DNA from: Anaerolineales bacterium
Lineage (GTDB): Bacteria > Chloroflexota > Anaerolineae > 4572-78 > J111
Direction: 5' to 3'
DNA: 64,000 nt
NCBI GenBank assembly: GCA_020634935.1
Contig: JACKAT010000019.1
Coordinates: forward strand, 1 to 64,000
A program made the position numbers and the translations under genes. Of this stretch, positions 23,115-32,090 are shown piece by piece (position 1 is the stretch's first letter; each line of letters opens with the position of its first letter). Under the pieces are notes generated by a model. The model was not told where the DNA came from. It ran no database searches and worked only from the letters and a program-made list of their open reading frames with translations.

Positions 23115-25214
23115 ATGGACTCGTTGCAGTCATTATATAACCAAACCGCTTTTTTGCTGTCTAATTTAACTTGGTTTGGAATGATCGACCTCTCTCTTGT
23201 CACGGCGGCTTTCTATCTTATTCTCAGCCTCATCCGGCGCAGCGCCATCGGCTATATGATGCGCGAGATTTTGCTGTTGGGGCTCGCCTTGTTTGTGCTA
23301 ACCACGTTACTGCCCCTCCCTGTGTTCGATTGGCTGGTCCGGGGTATTTTGGTCGCGACACTAGTAGCAACTCCCATTATTTTTCAGGCTCAGCTGCGAC
23401 GCTTTCTTGAGCGAGTTGGCCGTACGTCCGGCTTGGCTCAAGCCGTACGCGAGAGTGCAGCCGAGCGCGTCATCCCTGAATTGACGCATGCTGTTGAAAA
23501 TATGGTTGACAGCAAAACCGGCGCATTGATCGTCTTGGAAGGGAATGACTCGCTGGAGGAAATAGTTAAAACCGGCGTATTTTTTGGCGGGCGCGTAGCC
23601 AGCGAGGTGTTGGAGTCAATTTTTTACAACGGGACGCCCTTACACGACGGCGCTATTTTAGTTCAAGGTGATAAGATCACCGCCGCCGCCTGCGTCCTCC
23701 CTCTAACTAATCATCTCCCCCCCGCTGAAAAACGATTAGGCACGCGTCACCGGGCGGCTGTGGGTATCAGTGAAACCAGTGATGCGTTGGTGATTGTGGT
23801 CAGCGAGGAGACCGGGCAGCTTGGGGTAGCCCAACAAGGGCAGTTACATCGCCCATTGTCGAGTTTGGAACTACGTGAGAAGTTGCTCGACTTCTACGGT
23901 TCGTCTACTACCCCCACTAAACCTCTCTCGCTATGGAGCTTGTTACGCAATCTAGCCCAGCAAAGTTGGTACCCCAATTCGGGCTTCAGTATAAGAAAAC
24001 TCTTTTCCGATCTGGGCTTATTGATAGTAGCGATGTTGTTGTCATTGGTGGTTTGGTCGTTTGTTATCGAGCAAACCAACCCGTTTCAATTAGCCCGGGT
24101 CGAAGGCATTGCTTTGCGAGTAGAAAATCTGCCCCCCAACACACGCATCATCCCGCCGCCGCCTGAAACCGTTTCGGCGGTTATTCAGACAACGACCGAT
24201 TTGCTGCCCACGCTCCGGCCCGGCACGTTCCAGGCTACGGCTACGCTGGCTCGAACTACCCCTGGCTTATATCGGGTTCCTATTGAAGTCAAATCGAGTG
24301 TTAACCAGGTGCTAGTCGTGTCGATTGAGCCGCAAGCACTGGATTTGGAACTGGCTCCGATCATCAGCCGCACCGTGCCGATTATGGTCACCATCCCCGA
24401 TCAACAAAATCTACCGACTGCCTATGAACTGGTCGGCATTCCTACAGCTGTACCCGGCGAAGTGCAAATTGTCGGGCCGGCCCCAATTGTGGAAAAGGTG
24501 GAGCAGGTTGAAACCAGCATCTCTCTGGCCAATGCAACCACCTCTATCCGCGAGACACGACCTTTAAAGGTGGTTGATGAGCGCGGTCATGAGGTGTTTG
24601 GAGTAGAGGTTCAGCCTAACCAGACTCAGGTCAACGCTAATATCCGGCCAAAGCTTAATGCGCGTGAGGTCAGTGTACAAGCCAATGTAAACGGCCAGCC
24701 GCCTCAAGGCTATCAACTCAGTAATCTCAGCGTGACGCCGGCTAACGTTACGCTGCAAGGCAGTATTGACCAATTAGCCGAGATTGGCAGCGTGATCACG
24801 ACCTTGCCGGTTGATGTTAGCCAGGCCACCGGCAATTTTGAGGTACAAATTCCGCTCGACCTGCCAACCAGCCTCCAAGCTCTGGACAGTAACGGGGTGC
24901 CGGCTCGAAACGTAAAAGTTTCGGTCGGTATTACACCCCGGGCCGGCAACCTGGCTATCTCACGTTCCATCGAAATCATTGGCTCAACCCGCAATCTGAC
25001 CATAACGGTTCAGCCAGACCGCGTTGATTTGCTTCTCAGTGGAGCGCAGCCGCTGCTCAATGAAATTCAAACCAATCCCGACCTAGTCCATGTTACTCTC
25101 GATGCGTCCGGGCTGCGCCGGGGGCAGCAGGTCAATATGACGCCCAACTTTGTGGCCCCTGCCGGAGTAGAAGCCCAATTTGTACCGGCCTCGGTGCTGG
25201 TTACAGTGGAGTGA
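23115..25214 (+). CDS. diadenylate cyclase CdaA fused to YbbR repeats
   Basis: 699 residues. Three N-terminal membrane helices (about 25-95) precede a DisA_N/DAC domain with DGA at 178-180 (TPLHDGAIL) and GTRHRAAVG at 209-217, both catalytic for making c-di-AMP from two ATP. A fourth helix (about 300-317, LGLLIVAMLLSLVVWSFV) leads to about four YbbR repeats (320-699) that would lie outside the cell. In Firmicutes the YbbR protein CdaR is a separate neighbour that controls CdaA; here both are one chain. Start ATG 23115 follows a GGAG site. Confidence 0.92.
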   Translation: MDSLQSLYNQTAFLLSNLTWFGMIDLSLVTAAFYLILSLIRRSAIGYMMREILLLGLALFVLTTLLPLPVFDWLVRGILVATLVATPIIFQAQLRRFLERVGRTSGLAQAVRESAAERVIPELTHAVENMVDSKTGALIVLEGNDSLEEIVKTGVFFGGRVASEVLESIFYNGTPLHDGAILVQGDKITAAACVLPLTNHLPPAEKRLGTRHRAAVGISETSDALVIVVSEETGQLGVAQQGQLHRPLSSLELREKLLDFYGSSTTPTKPLSLWSLLRNLAQQSWYPNSGFSIRKLFSDLGLLIVAMLLSLVVWSFVIEQTNPFQLARVEGIALRVENLPPNTRIIPPPPETVSAVIQTTTDLLPTLRPGTFQATATLARTTPGLYRVPIEVKSSVNQVLVVSIEPQALDLELAPIISRTVPIMVTIPDQQNLPTAYELVGIPTAVPGEVQIVGPAPIVEKVEQVETSISLANATTSIRETRPLKVVDERGHEVFGVEVQPNQTQVNANIRPKLNAREVSVQANVNGQPPQGYQLSNLSVTPANVTLQGSIDQLAEIGSVITTLPVDVSQATGNFEVQIPLDLPTSLQALDSNGVPARNVKVSVGITPRAGNLAISRSIEIIGSTRNLTITVQPDRVDLLLSGAQPLLNEIQTNPDLVHVTLDASGLRRGQQVNMTPNFVAPAGVEAQFVPASVLVTVE

Positions 25215-25220
25215 CAACTG

Positions 25221-26090
25221 CTAGATAGACCAGACTTGCAGCACCGCCTCACCGTCCCATCGACCTTCGCCATGATTGCCCCAGGCCAGCAGCTTCGTGG
25301 GCGTAATTTCAATAATAGCGCCATAATCGACATCGGTGCCGATGTCCCAATTGTACTTAGCCTGGAACAGCGGGCGCAGCGCCTCGCTCGTGTCCGGGGC
25401 TAAGGTGGCCCAGCCCTCAACAATAATCGGATTGATCGGATCAGGGTGGGTAATGACCACGGCCGGGTTTTGGGCAATGTTCTTGACTTTGACGGCTTCC
25501 GGTGTGGTAACCACATAGGCCCGACCTCGATACCAGACGTGCCACACCGGTGCACTGTGAGCTCGCTCATCCGGCCGAACTGTGTTGAACCAACTGCACT
25601 CCGCCTCAGCAAAACGTTTAACCAGCGCCCGCAGGGTCTCATCTTCGGCTTCGTGGTGCTCCGGCTCTTCCGCCGCTGATGTGGCTCGACAGTCGTCATC
25701 CTGCCGCCGGAGCCAATCACCACAGCTAATGCGACGCATGCCCACCACCAATCCTCTGGCCGCCCAATAAATCCAAGCGCTGGTTTGACCGGAACCGGTT
25801 ATCACGTCCACATTGTCTCGGCGAAAGAATTTGGGATGGCCTTCTATGCGATCAATAATCGGCAGCGCCTGAGCCTCCAGCGTCAGCAAATCGCCATAAA
25901 TGATGCCCTCCCCTGGACGGGCGGCCGGATAGGCGCCCAAGTTAAATAGGTCGGCTTGCTCAATCCGGGCTGGCTCGGCTGCTTTGATATAACGATCGAT
26001 ATGAAAGTAATACCGGCTGTCATGCTTCGATGAGTGACTCTGCGGTGGTCGCAAGGTGCCGTAGACGAAAACTTTCTCTTGACCAGCCAT
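25221..26090 (-). CDS. gamma-glutamylcyclotransferase-like domain fused to PNPOx-like domain
   Basis: 289 residues. Residues 1-120: GGCT fold with VFVYGTLRPPQ, a catalytic-type Glu in RIEGHPKFFRRD and YWAARG. Residues about 145-289: pyridoxamine-5'-phosphate-oxidase-like split barrel (AHSAPVWHVWYRGRAYVVTT, NPAVVITHPDPINPIIVEGWA). The first domain type clips gamma-glutamyl bonds or acts in small-amine chemistry, and the second binds FMN or F420. The combination is unusual and the substrate unknown. It is convergent with the CdaA gene, with only 6 bases between stops. Confidence 0.8.
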   Translation of the reverse strand: MAGQEKVFVYGTLRPPQSHSSKHDSRYYFHIDRYIKAAEPARIEQADLFNLGAYPAARPGEGIIYGDLLTLEAQALPIIDRIEGHPKFFRRDNVDVITGSGQTSAWIYWAARGLVVGMRRISCGDWLRRQDDDCRATSAAEEPEHHEAEDETLRALVKRFAEAECSWFNTVRPDERAHSAPVWHVWYRGRAYVVTTPEAVKVKNIAQNPAVVITHPDPINPIIVEGWATLAPDTSEALRPLFQAKYNWDIGTDVDYGAIIEITPTKLLAWGNHGEGRWDGEAVLQVWSI

Positions 26091-26198
26091 CCGTTAATAA
26101 CTCCTACTACGAACTATAGATGTCTAATAAATTTGTACTGGCAAAAATGTTTCTAGCGGACTATTTTTTGTTACCTTCACGCCCGAAAATTTATGGTT

Positions 26199-26774
26199 CT
26201 ACGACCTTAGCCGCTCCCGCGCCTGCCGCAGAATCTCTTTGATTTGCTCTAAATGAGCCTCCTCATGGCTTAGGCCGCCCAAAAAACGAGAGACCGGATT
26301 GATCGGCCCTTTTAGGTAGCGTAATTCAATAGTATTGTCCAGATGAGGTTCATCAGGCCACAGATCCAGGCTGGCCAGCCGCATCCGGCGGCTCTCTTCC
26401 AGTCGCTGGCGGCACTGCGCCACGGTGGTGACGGTTTCCCAATAAACTTCAAAGCGAGAGCGCCCTTCGCGTTGGATCCCTCGGGCCAGTTCGGCAGCCA
26501 GAAACGCTGCTTCTTCGGCAGTCGCGGTTATGTGGGCAATAACATGCCCCAGGGTCCAGGGCATATTCACTTCATCCGAGTTTGAGGCGGCACTATCATA
26601 GGCTTTGGGATCGTTGTAAACAAAAGTGATATCCTGGTCAACACATTCGGCGATCAAATAGAGCTGGGTATCGATCATTTCGTTGGTTAGATCGCGTAAT
26701 TGAGTTAGAGTCAGATGACCATACAACTCATGCATTGTTTTTTCCTTGCTCCGGATCGGGGCAAAATCAAGCAT
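26199..26774 (-). CDS. DinB superfamily protein
   Basis: 191 residues of a four-helix DinB-like bundle. Metal-binding histidines lie in LGHVIAHITAT and GLSHEEAHLEQ. Members include bacillithiol transferases and mycothiol-dependent isomerases; the substrate cannot be told. Two starts are possible (26774 with AAGGAAC upstream, or the ATG 39 bases inside with its own AAGGAA); I kept the longer. It is separate from the next upstream gene by a terminator and a word hairpin. Confidence 0.7.
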   Translation of the reverse strand: MLDFAPIRSKEKTMHELYGHLTLTQLRDLTNEMIDTQLYLIAECVDQDITFVYNDPKAYDSAASNSDEVNMPWTLGHVIAHITATAEEAAFLAAELARGIQREGRSRFEVYWETVTTVAQCRQRLEESRRMRLASLDLWPDEPHLDNTIELRYLKGPINPVSRFLGGLSHEEAHLEQIKEILRQARERLRS

Positions 26775-26886
26775 TCAACAGTTCCTTTCGAATAATCTAA
26801 GACGTATCGCTAAATTTCGTCGATATCTTAGCACAAAATCTTTTTTTTTATAACTATTACTAGAAAAAATAATGTGAGGAAAAGAA

Positions 26887-26915
26887 TTGGGCGCTTGTTT
26901 TCAGCAAGCGCCCAA
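26887..26915 (-). terminator. terminator of the ald/CoA-transferase operon
   Basis: Perfect 11-bp stem TTGGGCGCTTG / CAAGCGCCCAA with a 7-base loop. On the minus strand it is followed by a T-rich run (TTCTTTTCC). Confidence 0.75.
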
Positions 26916-26931
26916 GAAAGGTAAGAGTAAG

Positions 26932-27000
26932 GCCACAAATTTCCACAGATGAACCCCGATACTTAAACACCTGTGGCATCTGTGTCCATCTGTAGCCTCA
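26932..27000. repeat. word hairpin (CCACAAATTTCCACAGATG)
   Basis: Left arm contains CCACAGATG and right arm CTGTGGCATCTGTGTCC, pairing imperfectly. It lies between the terminator and the CoA-transferase stop. Confidence 0.45.
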
Positions 27001-27034
27001 AAAATTCTAAGAGGGAGTTAGCCTCTTAGGCGGG

Positions 27035-28330
27035 TTAAACATAGCCTAAATCATGCGCGGCCCGGGTCAACTCGTCGCGGAATTTGGGATGGGCGATATT
27101 GATTAGCTCCTGCACGCGCTGGTGGATGGTTTTGCCGTGCAGTGAGGCCACGCCATATTCGGTCACAATGTAGTGAACATCATTGCGGGTGGTGGTTACG
27201 CCGGCCCCTTCGGATAGAATGGGGACAATCCGGCTGACCGTCTCATCGCGGGTAGTTGAGGGGAAGGCGATGATCGGCAGGCCGCCTTTAGAGCGGGCCG
27301 CGCCGCGGACGAAGTCTACTTGGCCACCCACGCCGCTGTAAAAACGGGTCCCGATAGAATCGGCACAGACTTGACCGGTTAGATCAACCTGGATGGCCGA
27401 GTTGATTGAAACCATTTTGTCATTTTTAGCGATATTGAAAGGATCGTTTACATAATCGGTTGGATGAAGTTCGATAATCGGGTTGTTATTGACGAAATCA
27501 TACAATCGTTTAGACCCAAACAGGAAACCGGCCACGATCTTACCGGGGTGAAAGGTTTTCTGGGCGCAGGTAATCACCCCAGCCTCGACCATATCGATGA
27601 CCCCATCGGAAAACAGTTCAGTATGGATGCCCAAATCTTTATGGTTGCCCAAATTCTGCAAAACAGCATCGGGAATGCTGCCAATACCCATTTGTAGGGT
27701 AGCGCCATCCGGGATCATTTCGGCGATGTACTGGCCGATCATCATGTGCTCTTCGGAGGCGCCGCCTTGGGGGGCTTCTGGTAGAGGGTAGTCCGTTTCG
27801 ATAATGTGAGTCAGGCGGCTCACGTGAATAAAGCTGTCACCCATGGTACGAGGCATTTGATGGTTGATTTCAGCGATAACCACCTTAGCCGCCTCAGCCG
27901 CCGGTTTGGTAGTGCCAACTTCTACCCCAAAGCTGCAAAAACCGTGTTCGTCCGGGGGGGAAACCGAAATCAGGGCAACGTCGATATGAAGCACCCCATT
28001 TCGCAGCAACCCTGGTATCTCCGACAGAAAAACGGGGGTGAAATCGGCCCGGCCTTGCTGAACAGCGGGACGGACGGCTGAGCCGATGAACAAGGCATTG
28101 TGCCGGAATGAGGCGGAGAATTCGGGGTCAACATAAGGTGCGCCGGCAAAGGTCAAAATGTGAGTGATTTCTACATTGCGCAGCATATGCGCCCGACGCA
28201 TCAAGCCTTCGATCAGAGTCAGGGGGACGCCGGCCCCACCTCCCAGATAAATGCGCTGGCCTGATTTTATACTGGCCAGGGCCAAATCCCCGTCCGTTAT
28301 TTTTCGTCGATAATTGGTATCCAGAATCAT
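27035..28330 (-). CDS. acetyl-CoA hydrolase/transferase family (4-hydroxybutyrate CoA-transferase-like)
   Basis: 431 residues of the AbfT/Cat2 CoA-transferase family. The catalytic-Glu region is GIHTELFSDGVIDM and the CoA-binding glycine-rich loop GVGGQVDFVRGAARSKGG. N-terminal QRIYLGGGAGVPLTLIEGL and C-terminal YIVTEYGVASLHGKTI are also standard. It moves CoA between acetyl-CoA and a short carboxylate. Its start overlaps the alanine dehydrogenase stop by 4 bases, so the two form an operon and may couple alanine-derived or other short acids to acetyl-CoA energy metabolism. Confidence 0.85.
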   Translation of the reverse strand: MILDTNYRRKITDGDLALASIKSGQRIYLGGGAGVPLTLIEGLMRRAHMLRNVEITHILTFAGAPYVDPEFSASFRHNALFIGSAVRPAVQQGRADFTPVFLSEIPGLLRNGVLHIDVALISVSPPDEHGFCSFGVEVGTTKPAAEAAKVVIAEINHQMPRTMGDSFIHVSRLTHIIETDYPLPEAPQGGASEEHMMIGQYIAEMIPDGATLQMGIGSIPDAVLQNLGNHKDLGIHTELFSDGVIDMVEAGVITCAQKTFHPGKIVAGFLFGSKRLYDFVNNNPIIELHPTDYVNDPFNIAKNDKMVSINSAIQVDLTGQVCADSIGTRFYSGVGGQVDFVRGAARSKGGLPIIAFPSTTRDETVSRIVPILSEGAGVTTTRNDVHYIVTEYGVASLHGKTIHQRVQELINIAHPKFRDELTRAAHDLGYV

Positions 28331-29451
28331 GATTTCTCTCCAGCAAGTAGCTCTACTTCAATTTCTCGACCTAAAGCCGCCGCTATCCGGGGATGAGCAA
28401 TCTTACCCTGATACAAATTGACTCCTCGGGCCAAGGTTGAGTGGTTACTCACCACATTGGACAGACCCTGGGCGCCAATCGCCTTAAGGCAGGGAAGCGC
28501 CGCATGGGTTAGCGCGTGGCTAGCTGTCCGGGCAACACTGGCCGTCACATTGGGTACACAGTGATGAATGATACCTTCGGCAACGAAGGTTTGATCGTGT
28601 AAAGTGGTCGGCCGGCTGGTTTCAATACAGCCGCCGTTGATGATCGCCAAATCGATGATAACCGAACCCGGTCGCATCTCGCGCACCATTTCTCGACTGA
28701 CCAAAATCGGCGCGCGTTTCCCCGGAACTTGGACACAGCCAACCAGCACATCGGCAAAGGTCACAGCGCGTTTGAGGTTGTATTGATTGGAAATCATGGT
28801 GGTGACACTACCGTTGAAGAGTTCATCGACATAGTGAAGCTGCCTGAGGTCGCGATCAAGGACGATGACTTGGGCGTTTAAGCCCAAAAACGCACGGGCA
28901 GCATTGACGCCTGCCACTCCGGCCCCAATGATGGCCACCACAGCGGGTGGCACCCCGGGTATCCCGTTGAGGAGTATCCCCCGTCCGCCCCGGTCGCCCA
29001 TAAGCAGGCGTCCGGCGATAATCGGGGCCAGCCGGCCAGCGACTTCGCTGGTTGGCAGTAAAACCGGCAGCCGGCCATCATTTTCTTGGATCATTTCGTA
29101 GGCGATGGCCGTTATTTGATTTTCAGCAAAAGCGTGTAATAAATCAGGTGATGAGACGGTCAGGTAGAGAAATGAGAAAATAGTTTGTCCAGAGCGAAAA
29201 AGGGCATGTTCTTTGGCAGTCGGACGGGCCACCTTGACCACGGTTTCGGCTCGACCGTAGGCTTCCTCAGCCGAATAAACAATTTGCGCCCCAGCGCGCT
29301 CATATTCATCATTATCAAATCCGGCTCCAGTACCGGCGTTTTGTTCAATATATACGGTATGGCCTGCTCTGACCAAACTAAAGACACCAGCCGGCGTCAG
29401 CCCGACGCGGGTTTCCCCATCACGAACTTCTTTAGGAACTCCAAATTCCAT
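28327..29451 (-). CDS. ald: alanine dehydrogenase
   Basis: 374 residues. N-terminal MEFGVPKEVRDGETRVGLTP with substrate-binding Arg and the Lys of EVVVKVARPT-like text (ETVVKVARPT), and a Rossmann NAD loop VAIIGAGVAGVNAARAFLG near residue 170. The second half contains HHCVPNVTASVARTASHALTH, where the active-site segment N-x-P lies. It reversibly deaminates alanine to pyruvate with NAD+. It is the first gene of a two-gene operon with the CoA-transferase. The gap upstream to 29704 shows no gene. Confidence 0.9.
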   Translation of the reverse strand: MEFGVPKEVRDGETRVGLTPAGVFSLVRAGHTVYIEQNAGTGAGFDNDEYERAGAQIVYSAEEAYGRAETVVKVARPTAKEHALFRSGQTIFSFLYLTVSSPDLLHAFAENQITAIAYEMIQENDGRLPVLLPTSEVAGRLAPIIAGRLLMGDRGGRGILLNGIPGVPPAVVAIIGAGVAGVNAARAFLGLNAQVIVLDRDLRQLHYVDELFNGSVTTMISNQYNLKRAVTFADVLVGCVQVPGKRAPILVSREMVREMRPGSVIIDLAIINGGCIETSRPTTLHDQTFVAEGIIHHCVPNVTASVARTASHALTHAALPCLKAIGAQGLSNVVSNHSTLARGVNLYQGKIAHPRIAAALGREIEVELLAGEKS

Positions 29452-29704
29452 GTTAAGATTAACTCCTTTGAGGTTGAAGTTCGCGGATTTCAGAAGAATC
29501 TTTATCCGCCGTTACGATTGGTTAACCGTTTATTAAGGAATCACGTAGGAAAACAAACAGTTTTTCCTGCGAGGTACTCTATCATGACCTAGTTACAGAT
29601 GAGTTACAACTCGAAAATTTGGGCTATTTAACGATTAAAGCTAAGTAGCAACAAAAAGAGGGACAAACTCTCCATTCATATGTTAATTGTCAACCCGCAT
29701 CTCG

Positions 29705-30079
29705 TTACAAATTGATATGATATCGATTGACGGCGAAGGATTGGAGGAGAGCCACTAATACCTCTGGGGGATCAATTTTACTGGCGAAGGCGTCTACGCC
29801 GGCATTTACAGCCATGGCCCGCTTTTCCAGCAGCGTGCTAAGAGCCACAATCTTCATCCAGGGGAACTCTTGGTGCAACATCGAAATAAGATTGCTTTCT
29901 TTGAGGCCTGGTAATTCAAAATCAACCAAGACCAGATCAGGGTTAACAGCCCGGGCTTGAGCCACTAAGCTCTCGGCATCACTCGCCTCACCAACGACAT
30001 ACAAATTAGGCTCCTGCTTTAACAAAATTTGAAGCGCAGAGCGTACATGGACTTGATCATCGGCCAATAAAATTCGCAT
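29705..30079 (-). CDS. stand-alone response-regulator receiver
   Basis: A 124-residue NarL-type receiver without an output domain. It begins MRILLADDQVHVRSALQILL with both acidic residues, the phospho-Asp in LVLVDFELPG, Ser/Thr in VALSTL and Lys in FASKIDPPE. A longer frame extends 48 codons upstream, but the added residues are not receiver-like; ATG 30079 starts exactly at the domain. The lack of a helix-turn-helix means it signals by protein contact. No kinase adjoins. Confidence 0.75.
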   Translation of the reverse strand: MRILLADDQVHVRSALQILLKQEPNLYVVGEASDAESLVAQARAVNPDLVLVDFELPGLKESNLISMLHQEFPWMKIVALSTLLEKRAMAVNAGVDAFASKIDPPEVLVALLQSFAVNRYHINL

Positions 30080-30232
30080 ATGGCAGCTCGTTAAGAATCT
30101 ATTTCGCTGTAATCTATGCCCAGTGTAGGCCAAAACGGTTCTAAAAACACCGGGCATTTGGTGAGTTTTACCCCTAGCATGGACAATAGTTCTTTTTTGG
30201 TTAGATGACCAGGTAAAATCCAATTAATATTA

Positions 30233-30892
30233 TTATCGATATACAATCTCACGCTCACGCTGGCCGGGCGGCTGGCAGTGAAGCTCCCAATATTTCTCGG
30301 CGATGAGATCGGGGTCGAAATGGGTGCCGGGTTGAACGAAACCGGCGATGGTCACCGTAGCCACTTGAATTCCGTCAGCTTCAAGCTCCGCGCCTAAACT
30401 GTAGGTTAAATTGCGCAGAGCCGCTTTGCTGGCAGCCAGCGACGCATAGCCAGGATAAGGATTTAAGGCCAATCCACCACCGGTAAACAGAATTGTGCCG
30501 CGCTGCCTGGCTTTCATCTCTGGAATAACCTGCTGGGCACACACTAATGCTCCGGCCACATTGACTCGAAAGGCCGCCGTCAAATTCTCAACCGGCAGCG
30601 TTGACAGCGGCTCTGGCTTGATTAAAGCCGCGTTGTAAACCAAAACCTCCAGCGAACCATGCTGCGCTTTGATTTGAGCCAAGGCCTGCGCCAGCGAGGC
30701 AAAATCGGCGGCATCAGCCGGAAAAGCGTAGGCCGGCAGGCCGGTTTGTTCTAACTCGGCTGTGTACTGAGCCAAAGCCTCAGCCCGCCGGGCCACGAGG
30801 GCCAGTTGAAATCCTTCGCGTCCAAACCGTTTGGCCACAGCCAGCCCAACCCCGGGACCGGCTCCCACCACCACACAAATCTTATCAGTCAT
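30233..30892 (-). CDS. SDR-family protein lacking the usual catalytic tyrosine
   Basis: 219 residues. The NAD(P) loop is GAGPGVGLAVAKRFG near the N-terminus, with LVYNAALIKP in place of NNAG. In the YxxxK position it has PGYASLAASKAAL: four residues before Lys is Leu, and the nearest Tyr is seven before. If the alignment is right, the catalytic Tyr is lost or moved, so activity is doubtful. The family mostly reduces ketones or oxidises alcohols. The start ATG is 6 bases after a TTATC-rich stretch with a weak site. It stands alone. Confidence 0.75.
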   Translation of the reverse strand: MTDKICVVVGAGPGVGLAVAKRFGREGFQLALVARRAEALAQYTAELEQTGLPAYAFPADAADFASLAQALAQIKAQHGSLEVLVYNAALIKPEPLSTLPVENLTAAFRVNVAGALVCAQQVIPEMKARQRGTILFTGGGLALNPYPGYASLAASKAALRNLTYSLGAELEADGIQVATVTIAGFVQPGTHFDPDLIAEKYWELHCQPPGQREREIVYR

Positions 30893-30953
30893 AACCCGTT
30901 AACGCCTCCAAAAATAAATACTCATCGCCACGTTTTCACGATGCCTTATCTAA

Positions 30954-31072
30954 CACTACCTTTGCACTTTAAAGTATTATGGCCAGAAACCAGGTTTTTA
31001 GCGTTAAAAAAGGGCGCTTTTTGCCCCAAAAGGCCATCAATTGGGCCTCAAAAACCGGGTTTCTAAAAAAGT
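30954..31072 (-). repeat. AGAAACCAGGTTTTT repeat, copy 1 (inverted with 34944-35067)
   Basis: Reverse complement of 34944-35067 over about 115 bases. Inner stem AGAAACCAGGTTTTT / AAAAACCGGGTTTCT; one end CACTACCTTTGCACTTTAAA. It ends 8 bases before the stop codon of the oxidoreductase gene. Confidence 0.75.
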
Positions 31073-31080
31073 ACTCGGCC

Positions 31081-32034
31081 CTACCCGGCGACTTGGAGCA
31101 CCAGCTTACCTTGAGTATGGCCGGTCTGACTCAATTGATGCGCCCGGGCAGCGTTTTGTAATGGCAGGACCTGATCAATCTTAACCCTGAGCTGGCCATC
31201 ATCAACTAGCTTGGCCAGCTCACGCAGTTGAGCCGCATTCGGTCTAACCAGCATACGCGCCCCGCGCACCCCGTGCTCCAGCGCCTTTTCAGCCGATGGC
31301 TCGCCCACGATAGAAACTAAAATCCCGTTCGGTTTTAACACCGCCCACGATTGTTCCCGCGCCTCCCCCCCGATGGGATCAAGTACGACATCCACTTCCG
31401 ATACATCTTTCAAAAAATCGGGCTCTTGATAATTGAGAATCTGATCGACGCCCAGACCACGCAGGAATGGCTCATTGCACGGCGAGGCCGTCCCCAGTAC
31501 AGTTGCGCCTTTCCATTTAGCTAACTGCACGGCGATGTGGCCTACCCCACCCGCCGCCGCGTGAATCAACACGCGCTGCCCGGCCGACAGGCCGCCGGTA
31601 TCAAATAGCGCCTGCCAGGCCGTTAGCCCTACCAGTGGTAGCGCCGCCGCGTGAATATGGTCAATCGAAGCGGGTTTGAGGGCGATATCGTTTGGAGAGG
31701 CGGTAACATACTCGGCGTAGGCCGCCCCGATCTCCGGAAAACTGACCATACCGTAAACCTCATCGCCAATGTTAAAATGAGTTACAGTAGCGCCAATGGC
31801 TTCAATCACACCGGACACATCCCAGCCTAAAATCAATGGGAAAGGATTAGGGTACCGCCAGGCCACGCCTGACCCTTGCCGAGTCTTACCATCGACCGGG
31901 TTGATCCCCGCTGCGTGGACTCGAATCAAAACCTCGTCGCCCATTGGCGCCGGTTTGGGCGCAGCTTCATAGATGAGCACTTCTGGCTCGCCAAACTCGT
32001 GCATTCGAACCGCGTACATTGTCTCTTGCATCAT
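31081..32034 (-). CDS. zinc-independent quinone/enone oxidoreductase (MDR family)
   Basis: 317 residues of the medium-chain dehydrogenase/reductase superfamily. N-terminal GroES-like fold (MYAVRMHEFGEPEVLIYEAA, EVLIRVHAAGINPVDGKTR) and a Rossmann loop VLIHAAAGGVGHIAVQLAKW near residue 150. The catalytic zinc cysteines are absent, so it is a quinone-oxidoreductase-like reductase using NADPH. It is the last of a four-gene minus-strand run between two inverted repeat copies; the gap to the CDGSH gene is 56 bases. Confidence 0.85.
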   Translation of the reverse strand: MMQETMYAVRMHEFGEPEVLIYEAAPKPAPMGDEVLIRVHAAGINPVDGKTRQGSGVAWRYPNPFPLILGWDVSGVIEAIGATVTHFNIGDEVYGMVSFPEIGAAYAEYVTASPNDIALKPASIDHIHAAALPLVGLTAWQALFDTGGLSAGQRVLIHAAAGGVGHIAVQLAKWKGATVLGTASPCNEPFLRGLGVDQILNYQEPDFLKDVSEVDVVLDPIGGEAREQSWAVLKPNGILVSIVGEPSAEKALEHGVRGARMLVRPNAAQLRELAKLVDDGQLRVKIDQVLPLQNAARAHQLSQTGHTQGKLVLQVAG

Positions 32035-32090
32035 TACACTCTTTAAACTTATCGTTACTCACTATTTACGGGTTATCCTACGCGATTTCC

